Below, piece by piece: positions 53,301-63,030 of a stretch of 64,000 nucleotides of DNA; position 1 is the first letter of the stretch, and each line of letters opens with the position of its first letter. The translations under genes were made by a program, and so were the position numbers. This stretch comes from Cristatella mucedo (taxonomy: Eukaryota > Bryozoa > Phylactolaemata > Cristatellidae), in NCBI GenBank assembly GCA_009760855.2, contig WPIO01000016.1, positions 6,128,501 through 6,192,500 on the forward strand, given 5' to 3'. The notes under the pieces were generated by a model. The model searched no databases. It saw nothing but the letters and a program-made list of their open reading frames with translations, and had not been told where the DNA came from.

Positions 53301-54722
53301 AAGCAATCGACACGGCACGTCGAGAATCACGGAATCAGGAACCGGGAAATCAAGCGGCCATGCAGAAAAGAAGACTTTCCGCCCTCTCCTGTCTCAAGCG
53401 ACTATGGCACCATCTACTGGCAGCTTGGACGCGCGACCGGCTGCATTCGACCGTCCGAAATCAGCCCGGCACATAATTGCGACTACGCAGCTTAAAGGGC
53501 AAGATGCAATCGAAGACAAAGGCTCAACGGCGCAAACAAACGGACTTGTGTCTTATGTCGACTTTGGCAAGCGGCTAGCACGGCTGGCCGCTAGAAGGCT
53601 CACTGTCTCTTTCCTGGCACGCGATTTTCGCTAGGCTTCGCTTCGGCGGCCGTGGCCATCTACGTCCGGTCCTCGGGTTCACCCCGTTGGCTTCGTTTGC
53701 GTTTCCATTTCATGGACGGCGGCCAGCGGCTGCCGCTTCGCGAAACCGATCGGACAAAGAACGAGAGGCAGCCAAGCCAAACCAGATTTGTTTAGGCAGC
53801 CGCATCTGCGAGGTGCCTAACGCTAGAATGCCTTAACGCTGGCCACTCGCGGCGACTGAGAAACGGAGGGCCGGCACCTAGAGCGGCACCTAGAGCGGGT
53901 GCACAACACGCCAAGTCGCGCAGTACAAGCGACATTCGAACGAGCGCCTCCCTTGCAACTCCCCGCTCTACTGGTCTCGCGCAAGGATCGACGGAGCGCT
54001 ACTTCTCTTTTTTCTCTCTTACAGTTCCGAAAAGTCGGCTTGTCTTACTCCATCTCTTTCACGAGCACAGCAGCGGCGCCACTCCTCAGCAAATCCGCCC
54101 TCGCAGGCTCAGGCAGCGCAGTGTCAGTCCAGCAGACGCTCATTCGCGCGTGCGTTATTTTGTTTTACAACCCTTAACCTGGACGCCGCTGGCTACGTTG
54201 CCGTCAAAGAGAGGCGGGAAGGCGCGACGACGCGGGCAGCCGCCGGCTACCAGCAGCTGAGAGCACGCTGCGTCGCGCACTCCGGCTCGTTGAGCGCGCG
54301 GAGCGGGCGCTCAACGAGCCGGACGGGCGGCCGCGGCGGTGACAGCGCGCCCGGTCGCCGTCGCGCGGCCCGCTAAAGTAGCCACTTGGCCAGCGGCCCG
54401 CTGGTCGCGGGCGCAGAAGCGCTACCGCGACCGCGAGATGGTAAGTCGGACGCGCTTCAGCGAGCGGCACGACAGTCGACTGACCGAGCGTGTTCTCCGG
54501 AGCGTCCAAAGCGGCCCCGCGATGGGCGACCGCAAACGCTCCGCCGCCTCCGAAGAACTCCTTAACGCGCGACTCGGGAAGCTGCGGGTGCCGCAAAAAG
54601 GTGAGGCCGGCCAGCAAACCTCCGAGTGACACAACGGCCACGGTCCAGCTGCCCGACGCGGCGTACACTGCCAGCAGGACCACCGTCGCGTTCCAAGCGA
54701 TAAGCCACAGCGTGTCGTCCAT
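47127..54722 (-). CDS. GDE1: Glycerophosphodiester phosphodiesterase 1-type enzyme, four coding exons
   Basis: GDE1 (MIR16) is a membrane glycerophosphodiesterase that hydrolyses substrates such as glycerophosphoinositol and glycerophospho-N-acylethanolamines to glycerol 3-phosphate and the alcohol. Exons 54722-54485, 51033-50752, 48977-48751 and 47345-47127 join in frame to 321 residues (human 331). Residues 5-43 form one or two membrane segments (LWLIAWNATVVLLAVYAA, VAVVSLGGLLAGLTFL). The GDPD catalytic set is present: H67-R68-G (FAVAHRGA), E76-N77 (APENT), E94 and D96 (AVELDV) and H109 (VILHDDTVDRTT). The late block HVVAWTVND and C-terminal PYMTDTF match the family ending GIQVVGWTVN...SYITDSM. 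Splice sites are consensus except weak donors GTCAGT (exon 1) and GTTTGC (exon 2). SINEs and a minisatellite fill the introns. It appears intact. Confidence 0.93.
47613..47761. repeat. 25-bp minisatellite in GDE1 intron 3
   Basis: Six units of CGATCACTACTCGTTGTCAC + TCCAG, starting at 47613, 47638, 47663, 47688, 47713 and 47738, with few differences. Confidence 0.95.
48751..48977 (-). CDS. GDE1: GDE1 exon 3
   Basis: Encodes DSVGLTVKTLVDAYSKHPYL, QSNAVVASFQSSVIYRVRAA, IPEAITGLTHQHKVNQYTAD and GQRKHRGDLAHFFAE. Matches the NNSVVCSFLPEVIYKMRQTD and ITALTHRPW part of human GDE1. Acceptor GACATTGTAG, donor GAG|GTAAGC. Confidence 0.93.
49418..49566 (-). mobile_element. SINE-A copy in GDE1 intron 2
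   Basis: On the - strand: AGCTGGTTGGTCCAGTGGTT, AAGGTGCTCGCCCGGCCAAG, GTCTGGCTGAGGTCGTGGGC, TCAAGCCCTGAGGCATATG, AAGCGCCTTTATAGAGATTA, AGTTCTCTTGGGGCGCTATA, ending AATTATATTATTATAT. Confidence 0.88.
49768..49830 (-). mobile_element. tRNA-like SINE head
   Basis: The - strand contains TAGCTCAGGGGTCAAGTGCT (a good A box) and GCTCAGGTTGTGGGCTCAAG (B-box region). No SINE-A or SINE-B tail follows; the adjacent tail (49848) is L2. Confidence 0.55.
49845..49990 (-). mobile_element. L2-related tail fragment
   Basis: AATAATAATAAATAACAATA, then AGCACCCTGAGAGAATAATA, GCTCTTTCTGGGCACTTAAT: a diverged antisense L2 tail, possibly the 3' end of the SINE whose head is at 49768. Confidence 0.6.
50152..50305 (+). 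mobile_element. SINE-A copy in GDE1 intron 2
   Basis: GCCGAGCTGGTTTGGTCCAG, TGGCTGAGGTCGTGGGCTCG, AGCCCCGAGGCATATGTGAA, GCGCCTGAATAGAAATTAAG, TTCTCTCAGGGAGCTATACA, tail AATAATAATAATT. Inserted directly against a SINE-B. Confidence 0.9.
50306..50412 (-). mobile_element. SINE-B copy in GDE1 intron 2
   Basis: On the - strand: GCTGATGGCTCACTGGGTAG, GGCGGTTGCTTTTCACGATC, GAGTTCGTGGGTTCGAATCT, TGTGGTGGGCGATCCTTTAT, TGCTGCTGCAAGCGGTGGCG. Confidence 0.85.
50752..51033 (-). CDS. GDE1: GDE1 exon 2: catalytic exon
   Basis: Encodes SIRLAKASGAHAVELDVAFT, RDGAAVILHDDTVDRTTNGT, GRIRDMSLAEARTLNAAARH, ARSSAFPHEPIPTLDEAVAL and CEELGLKVFLDIK. Contains E94, D96 and H109. Acceptor GTGCTGTGCTGCAG, donor AAAG|GTTTGC. 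Unusually GC-rich compared with the flanking introns. Confidence 0.95.
51248..51392 (+). mobile_element. SINE-A copy in GDE1 intron 1
   Basis: GCTGGTTCGGCACAGCGGTT, AAGGTGCTCGCCCCGGGACC, GGCCGAGGTCGTGGGCTCAA, GCGCCTGAATAGAGATTAAG, TTCTCTTAGGGCACTATACA. Confidence 0.9.
51806..52090 (-). mobile_element. L2-subfamily 3' end
   Basis: AATAATCATAAATAATAATA, ATTGCATCTTAAGAGAAGTT, GACCTCTGTCGAGGCGCT, then CATGCACGGCATCAAGGATA and GCAAGCATGCCAAAGTAAAC: antisense tail and 3' UTR of a diverged subfamily. Confidence 0.65.
52297..52865 (+). mobile_element. L2 LINE 3' end with internal duplication
   Basis: C-terminal L2 (LHCLAPVYLSDKLPHQAKHR), with the CTACCCCA...GCAACGTACCAC..CTTTTCGGAATC stretch present twice (52340-52400 and 52425-52475), then 3' UTR and hairpin tail with ATTATTATTATTATT. 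Confidence 0.82.
53097..53335 (-). mobile_element. L2 fragment
   Basis: On the - strand: SRLLQLRSF, VCNWCTTQLSRLVCRQRRSC and HITSLLSEL match the C-terminal region of L2 (LQLVQNSAARLVCRERRSCH). Confidence 0.7.
53336..54484. other. GC-rich part of GDE1 intron 1
   Basis: No exon of GDE1 is needed here and none is seen; open frames lack recognisable motifs. An inverted repeat of GCCGGCTCGTTGAGCGC-type sequence lies at about 54275-54322 (CTCCGGCTCGTTGAGCGCGC against GCGCTCAACGAGCCGGACG) and should form a strong hairpin. Confidence 0.5.
54485..54722 (-). CDS. GDE1: GDE1 exon 1: start codon, membrane segments, HRGA motif
   Basis: Encodes MDDTLWLIAWNATVVLLAVY, AASGSWTVAVVSLGGLLAGL, TFLRHPQLPESRVKEFFGGG and GAFAVAHRGAALDAPENTL(G). 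Contains H67, R68, E76 and N77. The start is the first ATG, giving an N-terminus the same length as the family. Donor CTCG|GTCAGT. Confidence 0.92.
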
Positions 54723-54825
54723 GTGTCGTGTGTACCGTGGTAATAGCTATCGAGGAAACTCGGGGCTCTCCGCGGCGCTCTGTGGCTGCTTGTTGTTAAT
54801 GCGGGTCTGTTGGCAGCTGAGAGAG

Positions 54826-55105
<280 letters not shown>

Positions 55106-55235
55106 CGAGACTGGGACCGGACTTTCGATTCGAATCGGAAAACGGCGTCTGGCACCGTAGACTAGCAGACGAGAGCTTCTCGGTGTCACTTGTGGATTCT
55201 TCATCGCGATCAGCTTCGGCAAATCAGCTCCGACG

Positions 55236-55302
55236 ACAATAATAATATTGCACTTGATAAAGCGCCCTCAGAGAACTTAATCTCTTTCTAGGCGCTTTAC
55301 AA
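55236..55302 (-). mobile_element. L2 tail fragment
   Basis: ACAATAATAATATTGCACTT, GATAAAGCGCCCTCAGAGAA, CTTAATCTCTTTCTAGGCGC: antisense L2 hairpin tail. Confidence 0.85.
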
Positions 55303-55860
55303 TGACAAAATATGGCACGCATTTCACAGAACCGGCCGTGACAGCGGCACCCCCATTTGTTTAGGCACCGAAGCGAGATTCGGAGCGGAAGGTAGTGGCT
55401 GTGCGGTTTATCGTATAGAACGAGCTCCTAGGCTATAACGTTAAGCTGCCCTCTGCCCTCTGCCATGCACTGTCGCTCCTCGACGGCGTAGCAGAGCCAG
55501 GGGATTGGAATGAGGCAGGCCGCTCGACCGGCCAAATTCCCGTCGGTCGCCGACTGTGCTCATAATTTTCCTGGGCGGTATTCTACGCAGCGCCACAACT
55601 ATTCTTTTTATATGCTTAGGTTTTAGCTCAATTCTACTACACGTGCACAGAATAATCTACCCACGAATCCTTTTTTAATGAGCGTCGCGCCCTGCGGCCT
55701 CGTAGCCAGGAATTTTGTAGGGCTGAGGCTAAACCTTGACCTTTAATGTGCACGTCGTGGAGTCGAAGTGTGACGTCGTACAGCCTGTTTTTCCCGATCC
55801 TGGTCTCTTATCGACCCGACAGAAGGCGTCCTTTCCTCCAATAACGACCGATTAATTTAG
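55303..55860. other. Stretch without an assigned gene
   Basis: No gene or repeat is recognised. Confidence 0.3.
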
Positions 55861-56127
55861 CAACAACTTAACAGTTTCCGATGCATTGTTAACGAAGTTT
55901 CATTATTTCATTCCGTCAACTATGTTAATGATAAAGAAATGATTGATAATGTAAATTGGCAGTGCCGAAAGTATTGCGAAGAAATCTTTATGAAAACATT
56001 TGATCGCAAAGCGGAAGCCGCCGCTGCGAGCGTTTACCGAGAGGCTTGCGCGGCCGCGTTGGAAAGGCATCGCTCATCTGGCCGCACTGAGGGATCCCGG
56101 GTTGAGCAACCGGGAGCAACGCTACAG
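55861..56127 (+). CDS. Candidate internal exon of an unrecognised gene
   Basis: An 89-codon open segment is bounded by an acceptor (CGATTAATTTAG) and a donor (CTACAG|GTGAAT), phase 0 at both ends. It begins QQLNSFRCIVNEVSLFHSVN and continues YVNDKEMIDNVNWQCRKYCE, EIFMKTFDRKAEAAAASVYR, EACAAALERHRSS. The middle looks like a long amphipathic helix. I do not recognise the family. Neighbouring exons were not found, so it may also be a remnant. A diverged L2 tail lies 30 bp downstream. Confidence 0.35.
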
Positions 56128-56155
56128 GTGAATGTCAAAGATGTACCGGGCCACT

Positions 56156-56215
56156 TATAATAATAATAACAATAATAATAATACACTCGATAAAGCACCC
56201 TCAGAGAACTCACCA
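56156..56215 (-). mobile_element. L2 tail fragment
   Basis: AATAATAATAACAATAATAA, ACTCGATAAAGCACCCTCAG, AGAACTCACC; truncated L2 tail. Confidence 0.75.
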
Positions 56216-57320
56216 ACTAGCCATTACTACGGTAAATATCCGTTCGGTCAAGCCGCTTTACTGAGTTTTTTGTAACTTACTTCAAAAGTAAATGTTTGAC
56301 AACTCCGCAGACGCGAAACTCCTTAATAACAGGCTGCGCCGCCAGACGTGCAGCCAATGCTATGTGCAACAGTACCAGCTTCCCGCGAGCCTAGTAACAG
56401 CTTACGTAGGGCATCTGAGCTCTCAGCTATCTGTGCGGACGAGCGAGTCAGACAAGAGGTCAGGGCCAGATGACGTTTTTGCAAACATGGCAGCGGAGCC
56501 TTCCGGCTGCTTGGAGCTTTTGGTATGCGCGCGGAGTGGACGCCCCCTCCCCTCAGTCAGGTTTGCCGGCCCCTCTGCTGGCTAAAACTGTACAGATATT
56601 TGTTTTTTTTCCATCGTGACCGGACGTGACTGGTCGGCGCGTCTCGCCGACACTGATCGCAGCATTCACGACTACAGGCACAGCAGCCTGAGCGGCTGTG
56701 CTCCGAAGTGTGTAATCAACCTCTACAATTCTGAATATTGTGATGAATATACATTCAATCATACTTGATGTGCATTGCATAATTCAGGTGTCAATTTTTT
56801 AAAGAGGCTGGCTCAGAGCCTGAGGCTCGGCAAGCGTGCCTCCCAGAATGCCTCGCTGACTCCTCTTCAAGCCTTGTAGACACTTGCAGACACGGAACCC
56901 CAAATCCGCATTCTGAAGGGGCGTCACCCGGGTTAAGGCTCTTCGGCACCTTCTAAAAATAGTGGCATGATAAAATAAATAATTATAATCAATAGTCGGT
57001 GTCGCCTATTTTTCAGAGAACCTGAAACTCTGCGCTGCAGGTGTGTCGCCCGGTAGCCTTTTAAGCCCACGTCTAAAAGAGATTCGTACACGTCTTCGGA
57101 AAGCCTAAAGCCGCAACGGGCGTTGCAGTGCAGGCTTGCGTGGGAAATGGACCACGCCTCCTGTTAGAAAAGCTTACCAACGTTTCGCGAAGAGCTTTGC
57201 CTCCTAGAAGGGCGGTCCTTTGACCCTCCCAAAATAAAAGGTCGGTGTACATCGCGTCGAAAGGGCATGTCAGGCACATCAATCATAAAAAAGTCAAGCG
57301 AAGGTCACCTGACTCACAGG
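56216..57320. other. Stretch without an assigned gene
   Basis: No gene is recognised; short open frames have no familiar motif. Confidence 0.3.
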
Positions 57321-57329
57321 CATCATTTA

Positions 57330-57440
57330 TATGGCGGGGCAGAGGAGCCTCGCCGGCTGTCTGCGGCTATCTCCCCGCTTGCAGTGTACAGTGAAGGATC
57401 GCCGCCTTCTGCCGGATTCGAACTCGCGACCTGCGTCGCA
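57330..57440 (-). mobile_element. SINE-B-related copy
   Basis: On the - strand GTCGCGAGTTCGAATCCGGC (B box) is followed by GGCGATCCTTCACTGTACAC and TGCAAGCGGGGAGATAGCCG, the order of SINE-B, with a divergent head. Confidence 0.65.
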
Positions 57441-57626
57441 GACAGTGACCTCATCATTAAGTCTGAGCAATGTAAATAAGGGACTAGAGGTGAAGGTCCT
57501 TTCTGGATGAACAGCGTGGAGCTGCGTACTCGAGGCGCGCCATCGTCGAAGCCTCTAGAAGTGCTCTCCGTGCACACGGCAGCACGCCTCCCCTGTACGC
57601 TCGCTGGCCGCTTCGGGGGAGCTGCC

Positions 57627-57735
57627 GCGAGCTGGTTTAGCCCAGTAGTCAAGGCGATCGCCCCGACCAAGGTCTGACCGAGGTCGTTAGCTGGAGCCCC
57701 GCGACACATGCAAAGCGCCTGAATGGACGTTTTTC
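57627..57735 (+). mobile_element. SINE-A copy, tail lost
   Basis: GAGCTGGTTTAGCCCAGTAG, TCAAGGCGATCGCCCCGACC, GGTCTGACCGAGGTCGTTAG and CAAAGCGCCTGAATGGACG. Faces the next SINE tail to tail. Confidence 0.85.
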
Positions 57736-57764
57736 GTATACTGGGATTCCGAGGGAGAAGATAA

Positions 57765-57911
57765 AAAATATAATTCATTTGTATATAGCGCCTCAAGAGA
57801 ACTTAATCTCTATTCAGGCACTTCACGTATGCCTCGGGGCTCCAGCCCACGACCTCAGTCAGACCTTGGTCGAGGCGAGCACCTTAACCGCTAGACTAAA
57901 CCAGCTCGAAG
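57765..57911 (-). mobile_element. SINE-A copy, complete
   Basis: On the - strand: CGAGCTGGTTTAGTCTAGCG, GTTAAGGTGCTCGCCTCGAC, GGTCTGACTGAGGTCGTGGG, GAAGTGCCTGAATAGAGATT, AAGTTCTCTTGAGGCGCTAT, ATACAAATGAATTATATTTT. Confidence 0.9.
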
Positions 57912-59254
57912 CCGCAGGGCCACGTCCGGTGGAGTCATTCACGAGGCCGCAAGGCCGCTTCCGGGTCGCCTCCCTGGGGCCCACAGCCCCCCTCCCGCCG
58001 AGAGGTCCCCGGGCGATGGGCTAGGAAGTAGCCAGGATTTTTGGTACGAGGGCTAAATGATCGACTCGAGCGGTGCGGCGCAAGGTCGAGGACTTTTCGA
58101 AATCAGCTTTAGGCCTTAAGTTTTAACTCCCATCGTTATTTTAGCATTCCACTGATGTGCTAGCTACTGTCGTAAAAACGCTTCTGGGAAAGCACACAGG
58201 ACTTCCATATAAGAATATTATATATAAAATAAAATATAAATTATATATATATATATGTTCCGCATAGAAGGCTCGCCGCCCGGAAGGCTCTTTGAACCTA
58301 TCTGCGTAAAAACAAATGCGCATCCCAGCTCTAAAGAGAGCTAAATCCTCAAACCATGATGGCCCCCTTTGGAAATCGAACTGAGCGTGCGTGCCGAATC
58401 CGCGCCCCGCGGAGCCGGCAGCCCTTTTAGCTCCTTGGAAGAAATGAAGATGGCCGATTCCACAGGGAAACGCCACGACTCTGCTCGCCAAGGATGCACC
58501 GGCCGAGAAGAAGCGCTCTAGAAGCGCTCCCTAAGCCTGCTAGCCGCAGTCTGGGAGCCTCGCAACCACACACACGTCAGGCTATCGGTCCTTCCAGGGG
58601 GGGGGGCGGAGTGGTAGTGGCTAAGGGCACATTATTAGGCCACACCAGCGGCGCGCGATCGGCAGTATTTTAGCCCAGCCCACCCATTCAGTCAGACTTA
58701 CGGGGTGGTGCAGTGCCCTGCCCACGCCCTTGCCTGCCTGCGGGTCTTGCGTCCTCATACTTCGTCATAGTTCGATAAAATGCTCGGGACTATCGCGCGA
58801 GCTGCCGCATGCCGTCTCGCATCACTCGGCGTATGGCACGACTGTAATTTTTCGGGCTTTAGATAAAGACGCGCAAGCGAAAAGCGGCGGCAGTGTGTCG
58901 GCGTCAAGAAGCCGGGGTCAAGGCTTCGCGGTCGAGGGCCGGTGGCGAAGCAGCGACCGAGACGACGCGCGCAGGCTGAGCTCGGCGGAGTCAAGCCTGT
59001 CTGGCGTTCGCGGCGGCAAACGAGGCCTGACAAGAGTGAGGCCCTTCGACCGAGCGGAAGCTGCGAGCGAGACAGCGAGCAGCGTCGGCCAGCGACAGTG
59101 GACAGCGACGAGAGACGGCAGGGCGTCGTTCCCGGATGTTGCGTAAAATGGAGGAGTCGAGATGAAAAGTGACCGCCGACGCAGCGGACGACGGGGACGG
59201 AGCGAGCACGCGCGGCACAAGCTTAAGGCGCGATTGTGGCTGGCTGCTGGTGCG
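57912..59254. other. GC-rich stretch without an assigned gene
   Basis: Overlapping open frames on both strands at 58730-59390 reflect high GC content; none has a motif I know. A (TA)-rich run lies at 58210-58257. Confidence 0.3.
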
Positions 59255-59575
59255 CAGCTCAGCAGCCGGGCTCGTCTGTCGCGAGCTACGCAGTTGCCTC
59301 GTCACACCGCCGTACGCAACCTACGCGCCGCTGCGCTGGCTCGCCATCGAGCAGCGCATCGACGTCGCGGTTCCGTCGCTCACTTTTAGGTCCCAGTTAT
59401 TCTCTGGCTTCAGCCTACCGATCCGAACTACTCGCCCAGCCCGGCTAGGCACCGTAGCTAGGCAACGTAGCACTCCCGCTCTTCCTACTCAAGTCGCTCA
59501 GCATCATGCCTCGGACCGAGCTCAAATCCTTTGGAGACCGCGCCTTTAGTTCGTATGCTCCGAAAGGTCCGAAAG
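59255..59575 (+). mobile_element. L2 C-terminal fragment
   Basis: SSAAGLVCRELRSCLVTPPY, then LAIEQRIDVAVPSLTFRSQL, and AQILWRPRL/GDRAFSSYAPK. Its GC content is higher than in other L2 copies, probably through mutation in a GC-rich region. Confidence 0.72.
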
Positions 59576-59604
59576 CTCCGAATTCGATCCTTCCACTCAC
59601 TCCT

Positions 59605-61058
59605 GACTGATTTCCACAGAATCAGCATTGCTTAGGGTGTACAACGATCTACTTAGGAATGCAGGCAGAACTAGAGTGTTTCTGCTGGTTTCGCTCGATC
59701 ATTCGGCAGCTTTCGATACCATCGATCACAAAATTCTTCTAGAGCTCCTCTCATCTCGCATAGACATCACTGGCACTGCTCTGTAATGGTTCAGGTCCTA
59801 TCTCAGTGGGAGACTCCAGAGTATTGACGTGAATGGACCAAGATCATCTGAGGTACCACTGAAATGTGGGGTACCTCAGGGTTCCGAGCTAGGTCCAGTT
59901 CTTTTCACGGTTTATACTCTCCCTCTTGCTGATTTGATTGCCAAGCACAATCTAGGTTTTCACTTCTATGCGGATGACCCTCAGTTGTACCTTTGCTTTG
60001 ATCATTCCCAGCCTTCAAGCACCTCGAATTCTCTCAACTCACTTGAAGCATGTATTGGTGACATCAACACATGGATGGCACCACATTTTCTAAAACTAAA
60101 CGATGATAAAACTAACTTGCTAGTTATGTGCAAACCCCGTGTGTGATTCAGAAATTGGAAAGGCTGACGCTCAAAATTGGCTCTGCCAGCATATCTCCTG
60201 TTGAATCTGCATGAAATCTAGGTGTTATGTTCCAAAATGACCTTTCATTAGAAGACCACATCAGCTCCACAATCAAGTCTGCCTACTTTCAGCTATATAA
60301 CATTGCTAAAATTCGGGCTTGTTTAGATAAGGATACCACGTCCAAGTTGGTCTATGCATTCGTGACATCCCATCTCGACTTCTGTAACTCACTGCTTACT
60401 GGCCTACCGGCATGTGCAACCAGGCGATTACAGATGGTGCAAAACTCTGCAGCTAGGCTTGTCTGTCGTGAGCATCGCAGTTGCCACATCACACCACTTC
60501 TCGCCGACCTGCACTGGCTCCCTGTCAAGCAACAGATTCACTTCAAGGTTTTGTCACTCACTTTTAGGTCACTTTATTCTTTGGCTCCAGCCTACGTATC
60601 AGATCTACTCCCCACCAGGCCAAGCATCGTACCACCCACTTTTTAGAATCCAACAGTCTACAAATACCTCGTACAAACATCAAATCTATTGGAGACCGTG
60701 CATTTAGTCCGTATGCTCCCAAAGCCTGGAACTCACTCCCTACCTGCGTCAGAACATCCCCTGATCTGACCACATTTAAACGGAACCTAAAAACACACCT
60801 ATTTAGGACAGCATTTAATCGGTCCCTGTGACTCGTCCTTGATTTGCTTATGCGTGCTGACACTGTGCATGCTGCCACTAACCACATTTGCATGCTGACA
60901 CTGTGCATGTCACCCCTAACCTTGCTATTCATATTGTTTATCATGCATCATATTACTCACCATTCAATTGCGTCTCCTTTTGCAGCAAACGTAAAGTGCC
61001 TAGAAAAAGATTGAGTTCTCTGAGGGCGCTTTATCAAGTGCATTATTATTATTATGTC
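59605..61058 (+). mobile_element. L2 LINE, 5'-truncated and broken
   Basis: RT start (LSFHRISIA-like, then AFDTIDHKILLELLSSRIDI), GVPQGSELGPVLFTVYTLPL, HFYADDPQLYLCFDHSQPSS (YADD intact), then the C-terminal region (SAYFQLYNIAKIRACLDKDT, LHWLPVKQQIHFKVLSLTFR), 3' UTR, hairpin and TTATTATTATTAT tail. At least three stops or frame changes. No endonuclease. Confidence 0.9.
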
Positions 61059-61059
61059 A

Positions 61060-61345
61060 CGAAATCCCTTGACGGCATTCAAAAAGAAGCTCAAAAACGC
61101 ACCATTTCTCACAGCATTTGCCAGGTTCTTGTGACTTGTCCTTTGCGTGTTTTTGTGCTGAGGCTGTGCATGCCACCGCTTACCATATTTACAAATCGAC
61201 ACCTTGCACGTTACCACTAACCACATTATGCTTGTTGACACCGCGAATGCTACCGGTAACCAAATGATCATGCTTCCTTTACAGCATATGTAAAGTTCCT
61301 AGAATGAAAAATTAGTTTTCTGATGGTGCTACGCACATGTATCGC
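61060..61345 (+). mobile_element. Older L2-subfamily 3' end
   Basis: TTCAAAAAGAAGCTCAAAAA, CGCACCATTTCTCACAGCAT, 3' UTR words (GTGCATGCCACCGCTTACCA) and a weak tail (AGTTCCTAGAATGAAAAATT, AGTTTTCTGATGGTGCTACG). Confidence 0.7.
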
Positions 61346-61507
61346 TGCTAATTTAAAGCAAGAACGTCCGTCACGCCACAATACGGCGCACTTGCGTCAC
61401 ATGGCAAGACGACGTACTTCCGTCAAGCGGAAAGATGGCGCAGCGCTGCCTTCCGTGACGGAACTACTGTGACTCAGCGAAGCGAGTCTATAGGCAGCGA
61501 GGAGCTC

Positions 61508-61592
61508 GTTATATATATATTTTTTATGTATCTATTTATTCAGATATATATATATATTCAGGTATATATATCTGAATATATTATGTATTCTC
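61508..61592. repeat. AT-rich palindromic simple sequence
   Basis: TATATATATATTTTTTATGT and TTCAGATATATATATATATTC / AGGTATATATATCTGAATATA form overlapping inverted repeats. Confidence 0.8.
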
Positions 61593-61619
61593 ATTATTAT
61601 GTTACTGTTATCATTATTT

Positions 61620-62930
61620 CAGCCTGTCGTCAGCGTCTGAACTTGCCGATCGAAGCGGCTCGTGGCGTCGCAGCAGCTGCCTGGGCAGATGTGAACTCCA
61701 GTCGAACGTACTGTCTGTCTACAGAGTAGCGTCACAGCTGTCGTAGTGCCGACTGAGAAAACTGCAAAGAGTGGAGGCCCGAAAGTACTAGACGCGCATG
61801 CAAGCTGCATATCGCGCGAGGGGCGCGGCGGCGGCGGCGGCGGACTGCGCTCCTCTAGCAAGATCGCCTCCGCCGGCGACGTCGACTCCGGAAGTGTGCC
61901 ACACACAGTCCTATAGCTACCCGATAGAAAGGCGGCATTTGCGTGCGAGCGTGGTGCGGTTGTCGACATTTCGAGGGTCAACTCGCGGTCCGGCGCTGAC
62001 CGACAGATCGCCTGCGCCGACGAACGAAGGCCTCGGCCGCATGCGTAATCTTGACCTCCGGCGTCGCGCGCTCGGCGTCCGCTCAGGCGGAGCGCTTGCG
62101 CGCGCGCCCAATGCGCCGAGCGAAGGTCAGCTGCGGAGGAGCAAACACGAGCCATTCTTCTCGGTGAGCAGCCGGCGGCTTCGCGCGGCGGCCGTCGCGC
62201 GAGACGCAGCAATGCGTAACACAAGTAGGACCTTCGCGCGTGCCGCCCACAAAGGACGGCTCGAGAATTGGGTCTAGTCGGACACCCGCGTCAGCACGAA
62301 CGACGACGGCGTTTCGCGGCGGGGGCGGAGTCGTCGCACCGCCACGATCTCGATCGGCCTCCGCCGGCGTCGTCGGTCTCGCGCCGACGCCGCTGCCGCT
62401 CTGTCGCCGCCTCGCCGCCCAAGGTTTCCCGCCGGCTTTAGCGCCTGTTAGACCCACTGCAGCTCGTCGAAGCGTAATGGAGACACTCTCTAGGATAGAT
62501 AGCTCTGTCTAGGATAGATCTTACCCCAGTCGGCGCCCAAATCCGCGATCCGGCCGGCGGTTGGAAGCGGCCAACTTCGAGGCGTCTCATCCGACGGCTA
62601 CGTGCGGCGACCGACCGACTGCTCGCGGCGGCGGCGCCAACCAGCGAATGGACCGGAAGCTCCTCTCAAAGATCGAGACGCCAAAAGCACGCTCTCTCTC
62701 TCTCCTCCTTCCGCTCAAGCGTCGGCGGCGGCGGCGGCGTCGGCAGCCAATTTGCGGCTACCGGCCAGAGCGTCGTCGACGCCTCGACCAATGGCGCGCG
62801 AAGGTGTTAAGAGAGAGAGAGAGAGTCCGCCCTCGCTCCTGCGGCGGGGTTCGCGGCTCGGCGAGCATAGGGATTTTTATTTTTTCCTTTTAATTCCTCT
62901 TTTTTTGCATTAGTGAGCCACAGTGAGGCT
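61620..62930. other. CpG-rich region, no gene assigned
   Basis: Very high GC and frequent CpG (for example 61820-61850, 62290-62410, 62740-62760). Long open frames on both strands are expected from composition alone. It could be a CpG-rich promoter region or 5' exon of a gene beyond the window. Confidence 0.35.
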
Positions 62931-62931
62931 C

Positions 62932-63030
62932 GATTAAGAGCCGTGCTGGCTCACTAGGTAAGGCGGTTGCTTTTCCTGAAAATAGAGATTAAGTTCTCTT
63001 AGGGCGCTATGCAAATGAATAATTATTCTT
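62932..63030 (+). mobile_element. Chimeric SINE: SINE-B head with SINE-A/L2-type tail
   Basis: AGAGCCGTGCTGGCTCACTA, GGTAAGGCGGTTGCTTTTCC (SINE-B head) is followed directly by TGAAAATAGAGATTAAGTTC, TCTTAGGGCGCTATGCAAAT, GAATAATTATTCTTATT (SINE-A tail). The B box and body are missing. Confidence 0.75.

Noticed and set aside
57660-57720. tRNA-like sequences in the SINEs as real tRNA genes
   Set aside because: A and B boxes are present but no acceptor stem pairing or cloverleaf is intact, and each is followed by a SINE body and L2-like tail.
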